From CAVRRZ01 sp963723745 (GTDB lineage Bacteria; Actinomycetota; Actinomycetes; Mycobacteriales; Geodermatophilaceae): a stretch of 64,000 bases of DNA. Shown here in pieces: positions 51,447 to 63,238 of this stretch. Position numbers and translations under genes: made by a program. How positions within the stretch are numbered: position 1 is the stretch's first letter; every line of letters starts with the position of its first letter. The DNA lies in NCBI GenBank assembly GCA_963723745.1, contig CAVRRZ010000005.1, forward strand, positions 1,426,001-1,490,000, given 5' to 3'. Under the pieces are notes generated by a model that saw only the letters and a program-made list of their open reading frames with translations, did no database searches and was not told the DNA's origin.

Positions 51447-52853
51447 TCAGGCGAGGTAGTCGGCTCCCATGAGCCGTCGTCCCGCCTCGGTGATCGACCC
51501 CGACAGCGACGGGTAGATCGCGAAGGTGTGCGCCAGGTCGCTCACCGTCAGCCCCTTGCTCACGGCCAGCGCGATGGGCAGCACCAGCTCGGAGGCGCCG
51601 GGGGCCACGACCACGCCGCCGACGATCACGCCGGTCGCCTGGCGGGCGAACAGCTTCACGAAGCCGTCCCGCATGTCGCTCATCTTGGCCCGCGCGTTGG
51701 TGGCCAGCGGCAGCTGCACGACCTCGATCGAGCCGTCCTCGGGCAGCGACTTCTCCTGGACCCCGACCGTGGCGATCTCCGGGTGGGTGAACACGTTGGC
51801 CGACACGGTCTTGAGCCGGATCGGGGTGACCGCCTCGCCGAGCGCGTGCCACATGGCGATGCGCCCCTGCATGGCGGCCACGGAGGCGAGCTGGAAGACG
51901 CCGGTCACGTCGCCGGCGGCGTAGATCCCGGGGATCGACGTCCGGGAGACGCGGTCGACGACGACGTGACCGGACTCCGCGGTGACGACCCCGCACTCGG
52001 TCAGGTTCAGGCCGGCGGTGTTGGGCACCGTCCCGACCGTCATGAGCGCGTGCGAGCCCTCGACGGTGCGCCCGTCGGTGAGCTCGACGATCACGCCCTT
52101 CTCGGTGCGGCGGACCGCGGCCGCCCGCCCCTTCTCGGCGATCCGGCCCCCGCGGCTCTGGAAGACCTTCTGCACGACCTCCGCGGCGTCGGAGTCCTCA
52201 CCGGGCAGCACGCGGTCGCGGGAGCTGACCAGCGTCACGGGCACGCCGGCCTCCAGGTAACCGGACGCGAACTCCGCGCCCGTGACGCCCGACCCGACCA
52301 CGACGAGGTGCTCGGGCATCTCGTCGAGGTCGTACACGTCGCGCCAGTCGAGGATCCGCTCGCCGTCGGGCTCGGCCCCGGGGAGCACGCGCGGGTCGGC
52401 GCCGGTGGCGATGAGGACGACGTCGCACTCGAGGGTCTCGGTGACCGCGCCGTCGGCGTCCAGCGCCTCGACACGGTGAGTGGACAGGCCGCGGACGTCG
52501 TCGGCGAGCCGGCCGGAGCCGGAGAGGATGCGCACGCCCTCCGACGAGAGCCGCTGGTGGATGTCGGCGGACTGCGCCATCGCGAGGCCCTTGACACGGG
52601 AGTTGACCGAGGCCAGGTCGAGACCCACGTCGCGCACGTCGGCACCCTGCAGCCCCAGGACGGCGGAGGCGCGGACCGAGGTCATGGTGCCGGCGGCGGC
52701 GATCAGGGTCTTGGAGGGGACGCAGTCGGTGAGCACGCTGGCGCCGCCGATGCCGTCCCGCTCGATGACGGTGACCTGCGCACCGAGTTGCGCGGCGACC
52801 AGCGCGGCCTCGTAGCCGGCCGGTCCGCCGCCGATGATGACGATGCGGGTCAT
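51447..52853 (-). CDS. lpdA: NAD(P)H-quinone dehydrogenase, LpdA type flavoprotein disulfide-reductase family
   Basis: A 468-residue FAD enzyme of the pyridine-nucleotide-disulfide reductase fold. It has the FAD site IVIIGGGPAGYEAALVAAQLGA, the NAD site VVVGSGVTGAEFASGYLEAG, and GIYAAGDVTG. In place of the redox CxxxxC pair it has GGASVLTDCVPSK, with only the second Cys. This is what marks the M. tuberculosis LpdA (Rv3303c) quinone reductases rather than true lipoamide dehydrogenases. The C-terminal dimer domain lacks the HxxxxE pair. ATG 52853. Confidence 0.93.
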   Translation of the reverse strand: MTRIVIIGGGPAGYEAALVAAQLGAQVTVIERDGIGGASVLTDCVPSKTLIAAAGTMTSVRASAVLGLQGADVRDVGLDLASVNSRVKGLAMAQSADIHQRLSSEGVRILSGSGRLADDVRGLSTHRVEALDADGAVTETLECDVVLIATGADPRVLPGAEPDGERILDWRDVYDLDEMPEHLVVVGSGVTGAEFASGYLEAGVPVTLVSSRDRVLPGEDSDAAEVVQKVFQSRGGRIAEKGRAAAVRRTEKGVIVELTDGRTVEGSHALMTVGTVPNTAGLNLTECGVVTAESGHVVVDRVSRTSIPGIYAAGDVTGVFQLASVAAMQGRIAMWHALGEAVTPIRLKTVSANVFTHPEIATVGVQEKSLPEDGSIEVVQLPLATNARAKMSDMRDGFVKLFARQATGVIVGGVVVAPGASELVLPIALAVSKGLTVSDLAHTFAIYPSLSGSITEAGRRLMGADYLA

Positions 52854-52973
52854 GGGTCCTTCCCGGGTCGCGGGTGCTGCGTTCTAGGTGATCGGCAGGC
52901 CGTCGCCCGCTCTGGAGTGCATTCTCCCCGCGACCGCTCCCCCGGGCAGCCCCGGTTCGCCGTACCCGACCGC

Positions 52974-52979
52974 TAGTCT
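52974..52979 (+). promoter_or_regulatory. Putative -10 box for leaderless gamma-glutamylcyclotransferase transcript
   Basis: TAGTCT, eight bases before ATG 52988, with no ribosome-binding site between. Confidence 0.5.
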
Positions 52980-52987
52980 CGACCGCG

Positions 52988-53455
52988 ATGGGCCTCTACG
53001 CCGCCTACGGGTCGAACATGGACCCCGCGCAGATGCTGCGCCGCTGCCCGTCGTCCCCCTTCGTCAGCACCGGATGGATCCCCGGCTGGCGGCTCACCTT
53101 CGGCGCCGAGGAGTACGGCTGGGAGGGCGCGCTGGCCACCGTCGTCCCCGACGAGTCGCCCGAACCGCTGCACCCGGGGGTCTTCGTGGCCCTCTACGAC
53201 CTGACCGAGGCCGACGAGCGGTCGCTGGACGCCTGGGAGGGCGCCGAGACCGGCCTGTTCCGGCGCGTGCACCTGCGGGTGAACACCCTGGCCGGTGACG
53301 TGGTGGCCTACGTGTACGTGCTCGACGAGTTCGAGGGCGGCCTGCCCTCCGCCCGGCACCTGGGCGGGATCGCCGACGCTGCCGAGGCCGCCGGCGCACC
53401 CACCGACTACGTCACCGCCCTCCGGTCCCGGGAGTGCCGCTCCACCGCCAACTGA
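52988..53455 (+). CDS. Gamma-glutamylcyclotransferase (AIG2-like) family protein
   Basis: A 155-residue enzyme family that releases 5-oxoproline from gamma-glutamyl compounds. The substrate-loop motif YAAYGSNM is at residues 4-11, followed by LTFGAEEYGWEGALATVVPDES. The catalytic-type Glu lies in the DAWEG segment near residue 80. In M. tuberculosis the equivalent (Rv3304) is also divergent to lpdA. It could act on mycothiol-pathway or glutathione-like peptides; the substrate is unknown. Confidence 0.87.
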   Translation: MGLYAAYGSNMDPAQMLRRCPSSPFVSTGWIPGWRLTFGAEEYGWEGALATVVPDESPEPLHPGVFVALYDLTEADERSLDAWEGAETGLFRRVHLRVNTLAGDVVAYVYVLDEFEGGLPSARHLGGIADAAEAAGAPTDYVTALRSRECRSTAN

Positions 53456-53489
53456 ACGCTCCGGCACTCAGGATGCGGCCGAGGGACGG

Positions 53490-54575
53490 TCAGACGTCCG
53501 TGGCCAGCAGGTCCCGCAGGGCGGCGTCGACCTGCTTGCCGTAGTCCTCGGTGAGGCCGAACAGCGAGGCGTGGCCGTGCACGTCGTCGATCACCCGCAG
53601 CTCGCTGTCCGGGATCAGCGCCTGCTCGACCGCGCAGTCCTCGGGCGGGAAGAACTTGTCGGTGCTGATGGGCATGACGAAGGTCTTCGCCGTGATTCGC
53701 CCCAGCGCCGCCGCGAGGTCCCCGCCGGTGTGCCGGCTGACGTCGCCGTGCTGCCACTTCCACGCCTGGGTCAGCAGGTCGCCGGCGTCCATGGGCTGGA
53801 AGTACGCCTCCAGGAAGCCGATGGTGAAGTCCTCCGGCGAGCTGAACCCGAGCTCCCGCCAGTGCTCCCCGGTCCAGAACTCGTTGCTCAGCACCTGCAG
53901 GGCGAACAGCCCCGCATGGCGCTGCAGACCACCGCGGACGTCGGCGGAGTCGGTGTACCAGCCGCCGGCGTAGCCGGGGTCCGAGCGGAGCGCGTCGACC
54001 AGGGTCTGCGCGAAGATCACGCAGTGCTGGTAGATCCGCGCGGTCCCCGCCAGTGGCGCGGCGCGCTTGACCCGGTCCGGGAAGCGGACGGCCCACTCAT
54101 AGGTCTGCTGGGCACCCATCGATCCGCCGAAGACCAGGGCCAGCTCCTCGACGCCCAGTACCTCGCGCAGCAGCCGGTCCTGGGCGACGACGTCGTCGCC
54201 GATCCGCACCCGCGGGAATCGGGAGCCGCCGTAGGGGCCGGCCAGGTTGTGCGGCGAGGTGCCCAGCCCGCTGCCGATCTGGTTGACCAGGACGACGAAG
54301 TGCTCGGCGGGGTCGATCGCCCGGCCGGGCCCCACGTAGGTGTCGCGCATGACGGAGTGGTTGCCGGAGTACCAGGTCGGAATGAGCACGGCGTTGTCGC
54401 GCGCCGCGTTCAGCGTGCCCAAGGTCTGGTAGGCCAGCTGACAGCCGCGCAGGGTGGCCCCCTCCTCGAGCGGCAGGTCGCCGATCTCGGCGAGCTGGAA
54501 GTCGCCGTGCACGGCAGCGCTGTAGTACGGGTTCTCGACCGGCATGACCGTCTCCACGATGAGGTGATCGGGCAT
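53490..54575 (-). CDS. Alpha/beta hydrolase, homoserine O-acetyltransferase (MetX)-like
   Basis: A 361-residue alpha/beta-hydrolase-fold protein. The nucleophile elbow GGSMGAQQT contains the Ser. The acid lies in the STDKFFPPED loop and the His in DDVHGHASLFG. LAYQTLGTLNAARDNAVLIPTWYSGNH and IGSGLGTSPHN are characteristic of the MetX-like family. Many members in this clade are not the housekeeping homoserine acetyltransferase, and no met genes lie nearby, so the substrate is left open. ATG 54575 is used; ATG 54545 is possible. It lies downstream of meaB on the same strand. Confidence 0.82.
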   Translation of the reverse strand: MPDHLIVETVMPVENPYYSAAVHGDFQLAEIGDLPLEEGATLRGCQLAYQTLGTLNAARDNAVLIPTWYSGNHSVMRDTYVGPGRAIDPAEHFVVLVNQIGSGLGTSPHNLAGPYGGSRFPRVRIGDDVVAQDRLLREVLGVEELALVFGGSMGAQQTYEWAVRFPDRVKRAAPLAGTARIYQHCVIFAQTLVDALRSDPGYAGGWYTDSADVRGGLQRHAGLFALQVLSNEFWTGEHWRELGFSSPEDFTIGFLEAYFQPMDAGDLLTQAWKWQHGDVSRHTGGDLAAALGRITAKTFVMPISTDKFFPPEDCAVEQALIPDSELRVIDDVHGHASLFGLTEDYGKQVDAALRDLLATDV

Positions 54576-54641
54576 CGGACAGCCCGGCCGCGGGAGATTA
54601 GCGCACGGTGACGCGCCTCACACCTGCGGGTTTCTCCCGGA

Positions 54642-55652
54642 TCAGCCGGCGGGGGCTTGCTCGGGCGCGGCCAGGAACGTCTGCAGGATCTGCTGGGCCG
54701 CCAGCGCCGGGGTGAGCTCACCGGTCAGCACGGCCTTCTCGAGATCCGGGACGGCCGCCCGTACGCCCGGATGCGCGCGCAGCTGGTGCTCGAGGGCATC
54801 GCGGACCAGCTGCCAGGTCCAGCGCACCTGCTGGGTCCGCCGTCGCTCGTCGAACTCTCCCGACGCCTTCATCCGGTCCTGGTGCTCGACCAGCTTGGCC
54901 CAGACCTCGTCGAGCCCCTCCCCGGTCAGCCCGGCGCAGGTGAGCACCGGGACGTCCCAGCCGCCCTCCGTGTGCCCGCGCAGCATCCGGATCGCCCCGG
55001 CCAGCTCGCGGGCGGCCGTGCGAGCGGCCGGCGCGCCGTCGCCGTCAGCCTTGTTGACCGCGATGACGTCGGCGATCTCGAGGATGCCGCGCTTGATGCC
55101 CTGCAGCTGGTCGCCGGTCCGGGCCAGGGTCAGGAACAGGAACGAGTCGACCATCTCGGCCACGGCGGTCTCGGACTGCCCGACGCCGACCGTCTCGACC
55201 AGCACGACGTCGTAGCCGGCCGCCTCCACCACGACCATCGACTCCCGGGTGGCCTGGGCGACCCCACCGAGGGTGCCGGACGTCGGCGAGGGCCGGATGA
55301 AGGCGTCGGGGTCGACGGCGAGCCGCGCCATGCGCGTCTTGTCGCCCAGGATCGAGCCGCCCGACCGTGCGGACGACGGGTCGACGGCGAGGACTGCGAC
55401 TTTCGACCCGCCCGCCGTCAGCGTCGTCCCCAGCGAGTCAATGAACGTCGACTTGCCCACGCCGGGCACCCCGCTGATGCCGATCCGGCGGGCCGACCCG
55501 GCGTGCGGCAGCAGCCCGACCAGCAGCTCCTGCGCCTGCTCCCGGTGGTCGGGGCGGCGCGATTCGACCAGCGTGATGGCCCGCGCCATCACCCGCCGGT
55601 CCCCCGCCAGCACCCCCTCGACCAGCGCCGGGACGTCCACGGCCCGGCTCAC
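54642..55652 (-). CDS. meaB: Methylmalonyl-CoA mutase-associated GTPase MeaB
   Basis: A 336-residue G3E-family GTPase that protects and reloads the B12 mutase. Walker A GVPGVGKSTFIDSLG, the LAVDPSSARSGGSILGDKTRM block, VETVGVGQSE (switch II) and NKADG (base recognition) are in order. It lies directly downstream of mutB on the same strand, so the three genes form one operon. GTG 55652 is 40 bases after the mutB stop. Confidence 0.96.
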   Translation of the reverse strand: MSRAVDVPALVEGVLAGDRRVMARAITLVESRRPDHREQAQELLVGLLPHAGSARRIGISGVPGVGKSTFIDSLGTTLTAGGSKVAVLAVDPSSARSGGSILGDKTRMARLAVDPDAFIRPSPTSGTLGGVAQATRESMVVVEAAGYDVVLVETVGVGQSETAVAEMVDSFLFLTLARTGDQLQGIKRGILEIADVIAVNKADGDGAPAARTAARELAGAIRMLRGHTEGGWDVPVLTCAGLTGEGLDEVWAKLVEHQDRMKASGEFDERRRTQQVRWTWQLVRDALEHQLRAHPGVRAAVPDLEKAVLTGELTPALAAQQILQTFLAAPEQAPAG

Positions 55653-55692
55653 GTCGGCCCCCCGGCGGCCTTTATGGCCATGAAGGCCGTCA

Positions 55693-57896
<2,204 letters not shown>

Positions 57897-57900
<4 letters not shown>

Positions 57901-59861
57901 CGGTTCGCTCCCTCTTCCGCTCCGGCCCTTTGTCCACAAAGGGCCGGGTGGATCTCGCGCAGGACGGCGAGCGCGTCGCAGCCGGCGAACACGTACCCGT
58001 CGACGCCTTCCACGTCGAGCGACGGCCTGCCGGCCAGCCACACCTGCGTCGCCCCCGCCTCGCGCAGCTCGGCCGCCACCGCGGGCGCGTCGGCGTAGTC
58101 GGTGTCGGCGCCGCAGATGCAGGCCACGGTCGTCCCGGCGTCGGCCAGGCCTGAGGCGCGGTCGCCGGCCGGGGTGTCCAGGCCGCCGGCCTGGAACAGG
58201 TTCGCCGCGAAGCTCGACCGGGCGGTGTGCCGGGCGATCGGCCCCAGGGTGGCCAGGTACACCGAGGGACGGCGTCCGGACGACGACGCGGCGGCGTCGG
58301 CCCGGTCGCGCAACTGCTCGAACTCCGCCGCGGCGCGCACGCGCGGCAGCCCGCCCGACGGCGCGGGGGGTGCCGGATCGCGCGCCGGCAGCTTCTCGGC
58401 GAGGTGTGGGAACTCGCTGACGCCGGTGATCGCCTCGGCCCGCGTGGCCAGCCGCTGCGAGCGCCACGCCCAGGCGTCGGCGAGCCGCCCCGCGACCAGG
58501 CCCGACGACAGGGCCTCGGCCAGGCCGCCCGCTCGCTCGATCTCGGTGAACCAGTCCCAGGCCGCCCGGGCCAGCAAGTCGGTCAGCGCCTCGACGTACC
58601 AGGAGCCCCCGGCCGGGTCGAGGACGCGGGCCAGCGACCCCTCCTCGATCAGCAGGCTCTGGGTGTTGCGGGCGATCCGGCGGGAGAAGGCGTCGGGCAG
58701 CCCGAGCGCGGCGTCGAACGGCTGCACGGTGACGGCGTCGGCCCCGCCCACGCCGGCGGCGAAGCAGGCCACCGTCGTCCGCAGCAGGTTCACCCAGGGG
58801 TCGCGCCGGGTCGTCATCACCGACGAGGTGACCGCGTGCAGCCGCATCCCACGCGCATCGGCCGGCACCCCGCTGACCTCGCCGACGCGGTCCCAGAGCC
58901 GGCGCGCGGCCCGCAGCGCCGCGATCGTCGTGAACTGGTCGGCGCTCGCGGTCAGCCGGAACTCGATCGCCGCGAAGGCCTCCTCGACCGACAGGCACTG
59001 CCCCCCGTCCGCGGAGTCGGTGAGCGCCCGCAGGTAGGCGACGCCCGCCGCCAGCGCGCACCCGAGCTCCTCGACGGCCGAGCCCCCCGCGTCGGCGAAG
59101 ACCGTGCCGTCGGCGACGACGGTGCGCAGGTCGGCGTGCGCCAGGGCGCGCCGGGCGAGATCGGCCAGGTCGGCCAGGCCGGACAGGTCGGCGGCGGAGC
59201 CGGTGGCGGCCTGCGCCCCCAGGGGATCCAGGCCCAGCGAGCCGCCGGCGGCCAGGTCGGTACGGCCCTCGACCAGCGCGAGGAACGCCTCGGCGGCGGC
59301 CCGGCCGCCCGAGACGGCCACCGGCGCCAGGTCCAGCAGCACGCCGTCGAGCACATCGGCCAGCGCATCCACCGGGACCGCGTCCTCGCCGAGAACCAGC
59401 CACAGCGAGGTCACGCCGTTCTCCAGGTCGGCCGCGACGGCCTCCTTCGTGGCCGCCACGTCCGGGTGCGCGTGCCGTTGCCGGATGTCCCAGCCGGCCG
59501 GCACATCGCCCGGGGCGCCCGGGCGGGCGCCGCGAACGAACGGCGGCAGGCCGGGCAGGCCGGCGGCTGCGGGCAGGTCGCCGACGTCGTCCGCGGTGTA
59601 GAGCGGCGCGACGCTCACCCCGGTCGCGACGGTGCGGCGCAACGCCTCCTCGACCGGGTCGGGCAGCTCCTCGCGGCCGGCCTTGCGCAGCACGCCGGCG
59701 ACCGCCTCCCGCCACTGCTCGCGGGTGGCCGCTGGGAACAGAGCGGCCAGCTCGAGCTCGTCGGGGACCTGGTGTTCGGGGATCGGGTGCTCAGGGATCG
59801 GGTGCTCGGTGGGGACGGCGGCGTCAGTCCCGCCGGCGCTGCCCTGGTCGCGAGGACGCAT
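57897..59861 (-). CDS. mutA: Methylmalonyl-CoA mutase small subunit
   Basis: A 654-residue non-catalytic partner of MutB. It resembles the large subunit (VAPLYTADDVGDLP, SIDxRxx-type core, DPAGGSWYVEALTDLLARAAW). It lacks the DxHxxG cobalamin motif and several active-site residues, as expected. The N-terminus has a PIPEH repeat from a 15-base DNA duplication (near 59780). Its first 38 bases overlap the end of the amidohydrolase gene on the same strand, so translation may be coupled or the amidohydrolase C-terminus extended. Confidence 0.94.
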
Positions 59862-61125
59862 CGTCGGGTTCCCGCTCCTTCTCGGTGGTTCGTCGACCCG
59901 CAGTGTCCCCGGGGGCCGGTTTGCCGGGGCGTCCGGGTCCGGCGTCGGCCTCCATCGCGTGCAGCGCGGTGCGGGCCATCATCCGGACGCCGATGCCGAT
60001 GGCGCGCTCGTCGACGTCGAAGGTGCCGCGGTGCAGGTCGAGCGGGGGGCCGCCGCCATGGGTGCCGAGCCGGGCGAGCGCGATGGGCAGCACCTCGGCG
60101 AACCAGCCGAAGTCCTCACCGCCCATGCTCTGCGGCGTGACGACGACGTGCTCGCTGCCCACGGTCTCGAGCGCGGCGGCGCGCATCAGGGCGACCGCCC
60201 GGGGGTCGTTGACCACCGGGGGCAGCCCGCGCACGTAGTCGACCTCGCACGCGGCCCCGGTGGTCGCGGCCACGCGCTCGACCAGCGAGCGCATCATGTC
60301 CTCGGCGCCCTTCCAGGCGTCCCGGTCGAGCACGCGCACGGTGCCGCGCAGCGCGCCGCGCTGCGGGATCGCGTTGGCCGCGATGCCGGCGTTCACCGCC
60401 CCCCAGACCAGGGACATGCCCGAACGCGGGTCGACCTGCCGCGACAGCAGGCCCGGCAGGTCGGTGATCAGCCGGCCCAGCGCGTCGACGAGGTCGACGG
60501 TGAGCTGGGGCCGGGCGGTGTGCCCGCCGGGGCCGGTCAGCGTGACGTCGATCCGGTCGCAGGCCGCGGTGATCGCGCCGGTGCGCAGGCCGACCGTGCC
60601 CGCGGGCACCGACGGGTCGCAGTGCAGGGCGAACGCCCGCGAGGCGCCGTCCAGGACACCGGAGGCGACCACCTCGCTGGCGCCGCCGGGGATGGTCTCC
60701 TCGGCCGGCTGGAAGACGCAGCGCACCCGGCCGGGCAGGCCGTCGAGCGTGGCCAGGGCCAGGGCGACACCCAGGACGACGGTGGTGTGCACGTCGTGGC
60801 CGCAGGCGTGGCACAGTCCGTCGCGGGTGGAGGCGTAGGGCACGTCCTTGAGGTCGGCCAGGGGCAACGCGTCGATGTCGGCGCGCAGCACGACCGTCGG
60901 ATCCCCGGTGCCGACGTCGCAGACCAGCCCGGTGCCGGTCGGCAGCCGCCGGGGGGCCAGCCCCGCCGCCCGCAGTCGCTGCTCGAGGAAGGCCGTGGTC
61001 TCGAACTCGGCGAAGGCGAGCTCCGGATGGGCGTGCAGGTGACGACGGGTGGAGACCAGTTGCGGCTGGTGCGCGGCGACCCAGTCGTCGACCGCCGCGC
61101 CCAGCTTCTCGACGACGGGGTTCAT
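59824..61125 (-). CDS. M20-family amidohydrolase/peptidase (AmiA/AmiB-like)
   Basis: A 433-residue zinc-dependent amidohydrolase of the M20D type. Metal and catalytic motifs are RRHLHAHPELAFAE, RADIDALPL, CHACGHDVHTTVVLGVA, QPAEETIPGGA and MGGEDFGWFAEV. Likely substrates are N-acyl or indole-type amino-acid conjugates; the exact one is unknown. The last ~30 residues are charged and extend into mutA. ATG 61125 overlaps the stop of the upstream ligase gene (ATGA). Rv3305c/Rv3306c are the counterparts near lpdA. Confidence 0.9.
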   Translation of the reverse strand: MNPVVEKLGAAVDDWVAAHQPQLVSTRRHLHAHPELAFAEFETTAFLEQRLRAAGLAPRRLPTGTGLVCDVGTGDPTVVLRADIDALPLADLKDVPYASTRDGLCHACGHDVHTTVVLGVALALATLDGLPGRVRCVFQPAEETIPGGASEVVASGVLDGASRAFALHCDPSVPAGTVGLRTGAITAACDRIDVTLTGPGGHTARPQLTVDLVDALGRLITDLPGLLSRQVDPRSGMSLVWGAVNAGIAANAIPQRGALRGTVRVLDRDAWKGAEDMMRSLVERVAATTGAACEVDYVRGLPPVVNDPRAVALMRAAALETVGSEHVVVTPQSMGGEDFGWFAEVLPIALARLGTHGGGPPLDLHRGTFDVDERAIGIGVRMMARTALHAMEADAGPGRPGKPAPGDTAGRRTTEKEREPDDASSRPGQRRRD

Positions 61126-62324
61126 GCCGCGTGCCCTCCACCGCAGCGCGCCGGCCCGGGTACCGGTCCCGGCGGTGCGCCGACCGGGGCGGTGGGGAGC
61201 CCGTCCCGCATCTCGGCCAGCAGGCTGTCGACGACGCACCTCAGGTCGCCGTCGTGCGCAGCCGCGACCGCCCGCTGCCGCTGGTAGGAAGCACCCACCT
61301 CGAGCACGCGCTCGACGTCGGCGAGCTCGTCCTCGCAGCCGAGCCGGCGGGCGGTGGGGGTGAGGTCCTCGACCAGGTCGAGGATCGCCTGCCGCACCGG
61401 CCGGACGGTGCCCTTCTCGTCGACGACGATGTCGGCGTCGAGGCCGTGGCGGGCGGCCCGCCACTTGTTCTCCTGAAGCACCCACCGCGGCGGCGTGGGC
61501 AGCGTGTAGCCGCGGTCGAGCTGGGTGTCGAACTGCTCGACCAGGCACTGCGAGAGAGCGGCCACCGCGCCGATCTCGTCCAGGGTGGGCAGGCCGTCGC
61601 AGATGCGCAGCTCGACGGTGCCGAAGTCGGGATGCGGGCGGATGTCCCACCACACCTCGCGCACGCTCTCGATGGCGTGGGTGGAGATCAGCGTCTCCAT
61701 GTACTTCTCGAACTCGTCCCAGCCCGACAGCTGGTAGGGCAGTCCCGCCGTCGGCATGCCCTCGAAGACCTTGGAGCGCACCGAGGCCAGTCCCGTGTCG
61801 CAGCCGACCCAGTACGGCGAGGACGCCGACAGCGCCAGGAAGTGCGGCACGTACTGGCTCACCGCGTTGACGACGGGGAAGGCTTTCTCCGGCGCCCGGA
61901 CGCCGACGTGCACGTGCACCCCGAAGATCTGCAGCCGCCGCGCCGGCCACTGCATCTCCTCGACCAGCCGGAGGTAACGCTCCTTGGGCGAGATCAGCTG
62001 CGTCTGCCAGTCGGTGAACGGGTGCGTGCCCGCGCACATGACGCCGAGGCCGCGCTGCGCGGCCGCGGGCACCACCTCGGCGAGCGTCCCGGCCAGGTCG
62101 GCCTTCGCCTCGTCGACGGTGGTGCAGATGCCGGTGATGATCTCGATCGTCGACTGCAGCAGCTCGTGCTTGGCCTTGGGGTGCTCGTCGAGACCCTCGG
62201 GCCGCAGCTCCTCGAGGATCTCGATCGCCCCCGCGGTCAGCTCGCGGGTCTGCTCGTCGACGAGCTGCAGCTCCCACTCCACGCCGAGGCTGGCGCGTTC
62301 GGACGACGAGAACGGGATCTGCAC
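61122..62324 (-). CDS. Carboxylate-amine ligase, GCS2/YbdK family
   Basis: A 400-residue member of glutamate-cysteine ligase family 2. The signatures SLGVEWELQLVDEQT, TIEIITGIC, GTHPFTDWQTQLISPKERY, FGVHVHVGV and WWDIRPHPDFGTVELRICDG are complete. E. coli YbdK has weak glutamate-cysteine ligase activity; the true substrate of most members is unknown. It also resembles EgtA of ergothioneine synthesis distantly, but no egtB or egtD lies near. The TAGACT box seven bases before GTG 62324 predicts a leaderless mRNA. Confidence 0.9.
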   Translation of the reverse strand: MQIPFSSSERASLGVEWELQLVDEQTRELTAGAIEILEELRPEGLDEHPKAKHELLQSTIEIITGICTTVDEAKADLAGTLAEVVPAAAQRGLGVMCAGTHPFTDWQTQLISPKERYLRLVEEMQWPARRLQIFGVHVHVGVRAPEKAFPVVNAVSQYVPHFLALSASSPYWVGCDTGLASVRSKVFEGMPTAGLPYQLSGWDEFEKYMETLISTHAIESVREVWWDIRPHPDFGTVELRICDGLPTLDEIGAVAALSQCLVEQFDTQLDRGYTLPTPPRWVLQENKWRAARHGLDADIVVDEKGTVRPVRQAILDLVEDLTPTARRLGCEDELADVERVLEVGASYQRQRAVAAAHDGDLRCVVDSLLAEMRDGLPTAPVGAPPGPVPGPARCGGGHAA

Positions 62325-62331
62325 CTACGGA

Positions 62332-62337
62332 AGTCTA
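62332..62337 (-). promoter_or_regulatory. Putative -10 box for leaderless ligase-amidohydrolase transcript
   Basis: TAGACT on the minus strand, seven bases before GTG 62324. Together with the box at 62418 it forms a compact divergent promoter region. Confidence 0.5.
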
Positions 62338-62417
62338 GGGACGATCACCCGCCACCACCCCCTGACAGGACGCCGTTCCCCCCTGAGGCGCCGCCGTCAC
62401 CCGGACGGACGACGCGC

Positions 62418-62423
62418 TAGCGT
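62418..62423 (+). promoter_or_regulatory. Putative -10 box for leaderless nucleoside phosphorylase transcript
   Basis: TAGCGT, eight bases before GTG 62432; no ribosome-binding site follows it. Confidence 0.5.
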
Positions 62424-62431
62424 CCCCGACC

Positions 62432-63238
62432 GTGACGCAGCCACCGAACGACCCCGCAGCCCTCGCCGCCCGTGCCGCCGCGGCGCTCATCGATGCGGTG
62501 GGTGGGGGCCACGACGCGGCCGTCGTCATGGGGTCGGGCTGGGCCCCGGCCGCCGACGCGTTCGGCGAGCCCGCCGCCTCGGTCGCGATCGGCGATCTCC
62601 CCGGCTTCGCCGCCCCGACCGCCGTCGGGCACGGCGGCGAGATCCGCTCGGTGCGGGTCGGCGACCGGAAGGTGCTGCTCTTCCTCGGACGCACCCACCT
62701 CTACGAGGGCCGCGGCGTCGAGCCGGTGGTCCACGGCGTGCGGACGGCGGCCGCGGCGGGCGTGCGCACCGTCGTCCTGACCAATGCCGCGGGCGGGCTG
62801 CGCCCCGACCATCGGGTAGGCCAGGCCGTGATCATCAGCGACCACCTGAACCTCACCGCCCGGTCTCCGCTGGTCGGCGCCAGGTTCGTCGACCTGACCA
62901 CGCTGTACTCCCCCCGGCTGCGGGACGTGGCCAGGCAGCTCGACCCCGACCTGACCGAGGGCGTGTACGCCGCGCTGCCCGGCCCGCACTACGAGACGCC
63001 GGCCGAGATCCGCATGCTCCGCACGATGGGCGCCGACCTGGTCGGCATGTCCACGGCGCTGGAGGCGATCGCGGCCCGCGCCGAGGGGCTGGAGGTCTTC
63101 GGCCTCTCGCTGGTCACCAATGCCGCCGCCGGGGTGACCGGCGAGGCCCTGGACGGCGCCGAGGTCGTCGCCGCCGGGCAGGCCGCGGCCGCCCGGCTGG
63201 GCGAGCTGCTGGTGCGGTTCGTGGAGCGCATCCCGTGA
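62432..63238 (+). CDS. deoD: Purine-nucleoside phosphorylase (trimeric, class II type)
   Basis: Cleaves purine nucleosides with phosphate in salvage. The 268-residue protein has the phosphate site GSGWAP, then GRTHLYEG, TNAAGGLRPDHRVGQAVIISDHLN, LPGPHYETPAEIRMLRTMGADLVGMST and VTNAAAG, in trimeric-class order. GTG 62432 has a TAGCGT box upstream. Its stop overlaps the start of the next gene (GTGA). It has the place of Rv3307 in M. tuberculosis. Confidence 0.95.
   Translation: MTQPPNDPAALAARAAAALIDAVGGGHDAAVVMGSGWAPAADAFGEPAASVAIGDLPGFAAPTAVGHGGEIRSVRVGDRKVLLFLGRTHLYEGRGVEPVVHGVRTAAAAGVRTVVLTNAAGGLRPDHRVGQAVIISDHLNLTARSPLVGARFVDLTTLYSPRLRDVARQLDPDLTEGVYAALPGPHYETPAEIRMLRTMGADLVGMSTALEAIAARAEGLEVFGLSLVTNAAAGVTGEALDGAEVVAAGQAAAARLGELLVRFVERIP

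Noticed and set aside
53490..54575. Annotation as housekeeping homoserine O-acetyltransferase metX
   Set aside because: The fold and catalytic triad fit, but the clade includes other hydrolases and no methionine genes are nearby, so only a MetX-like call is made.
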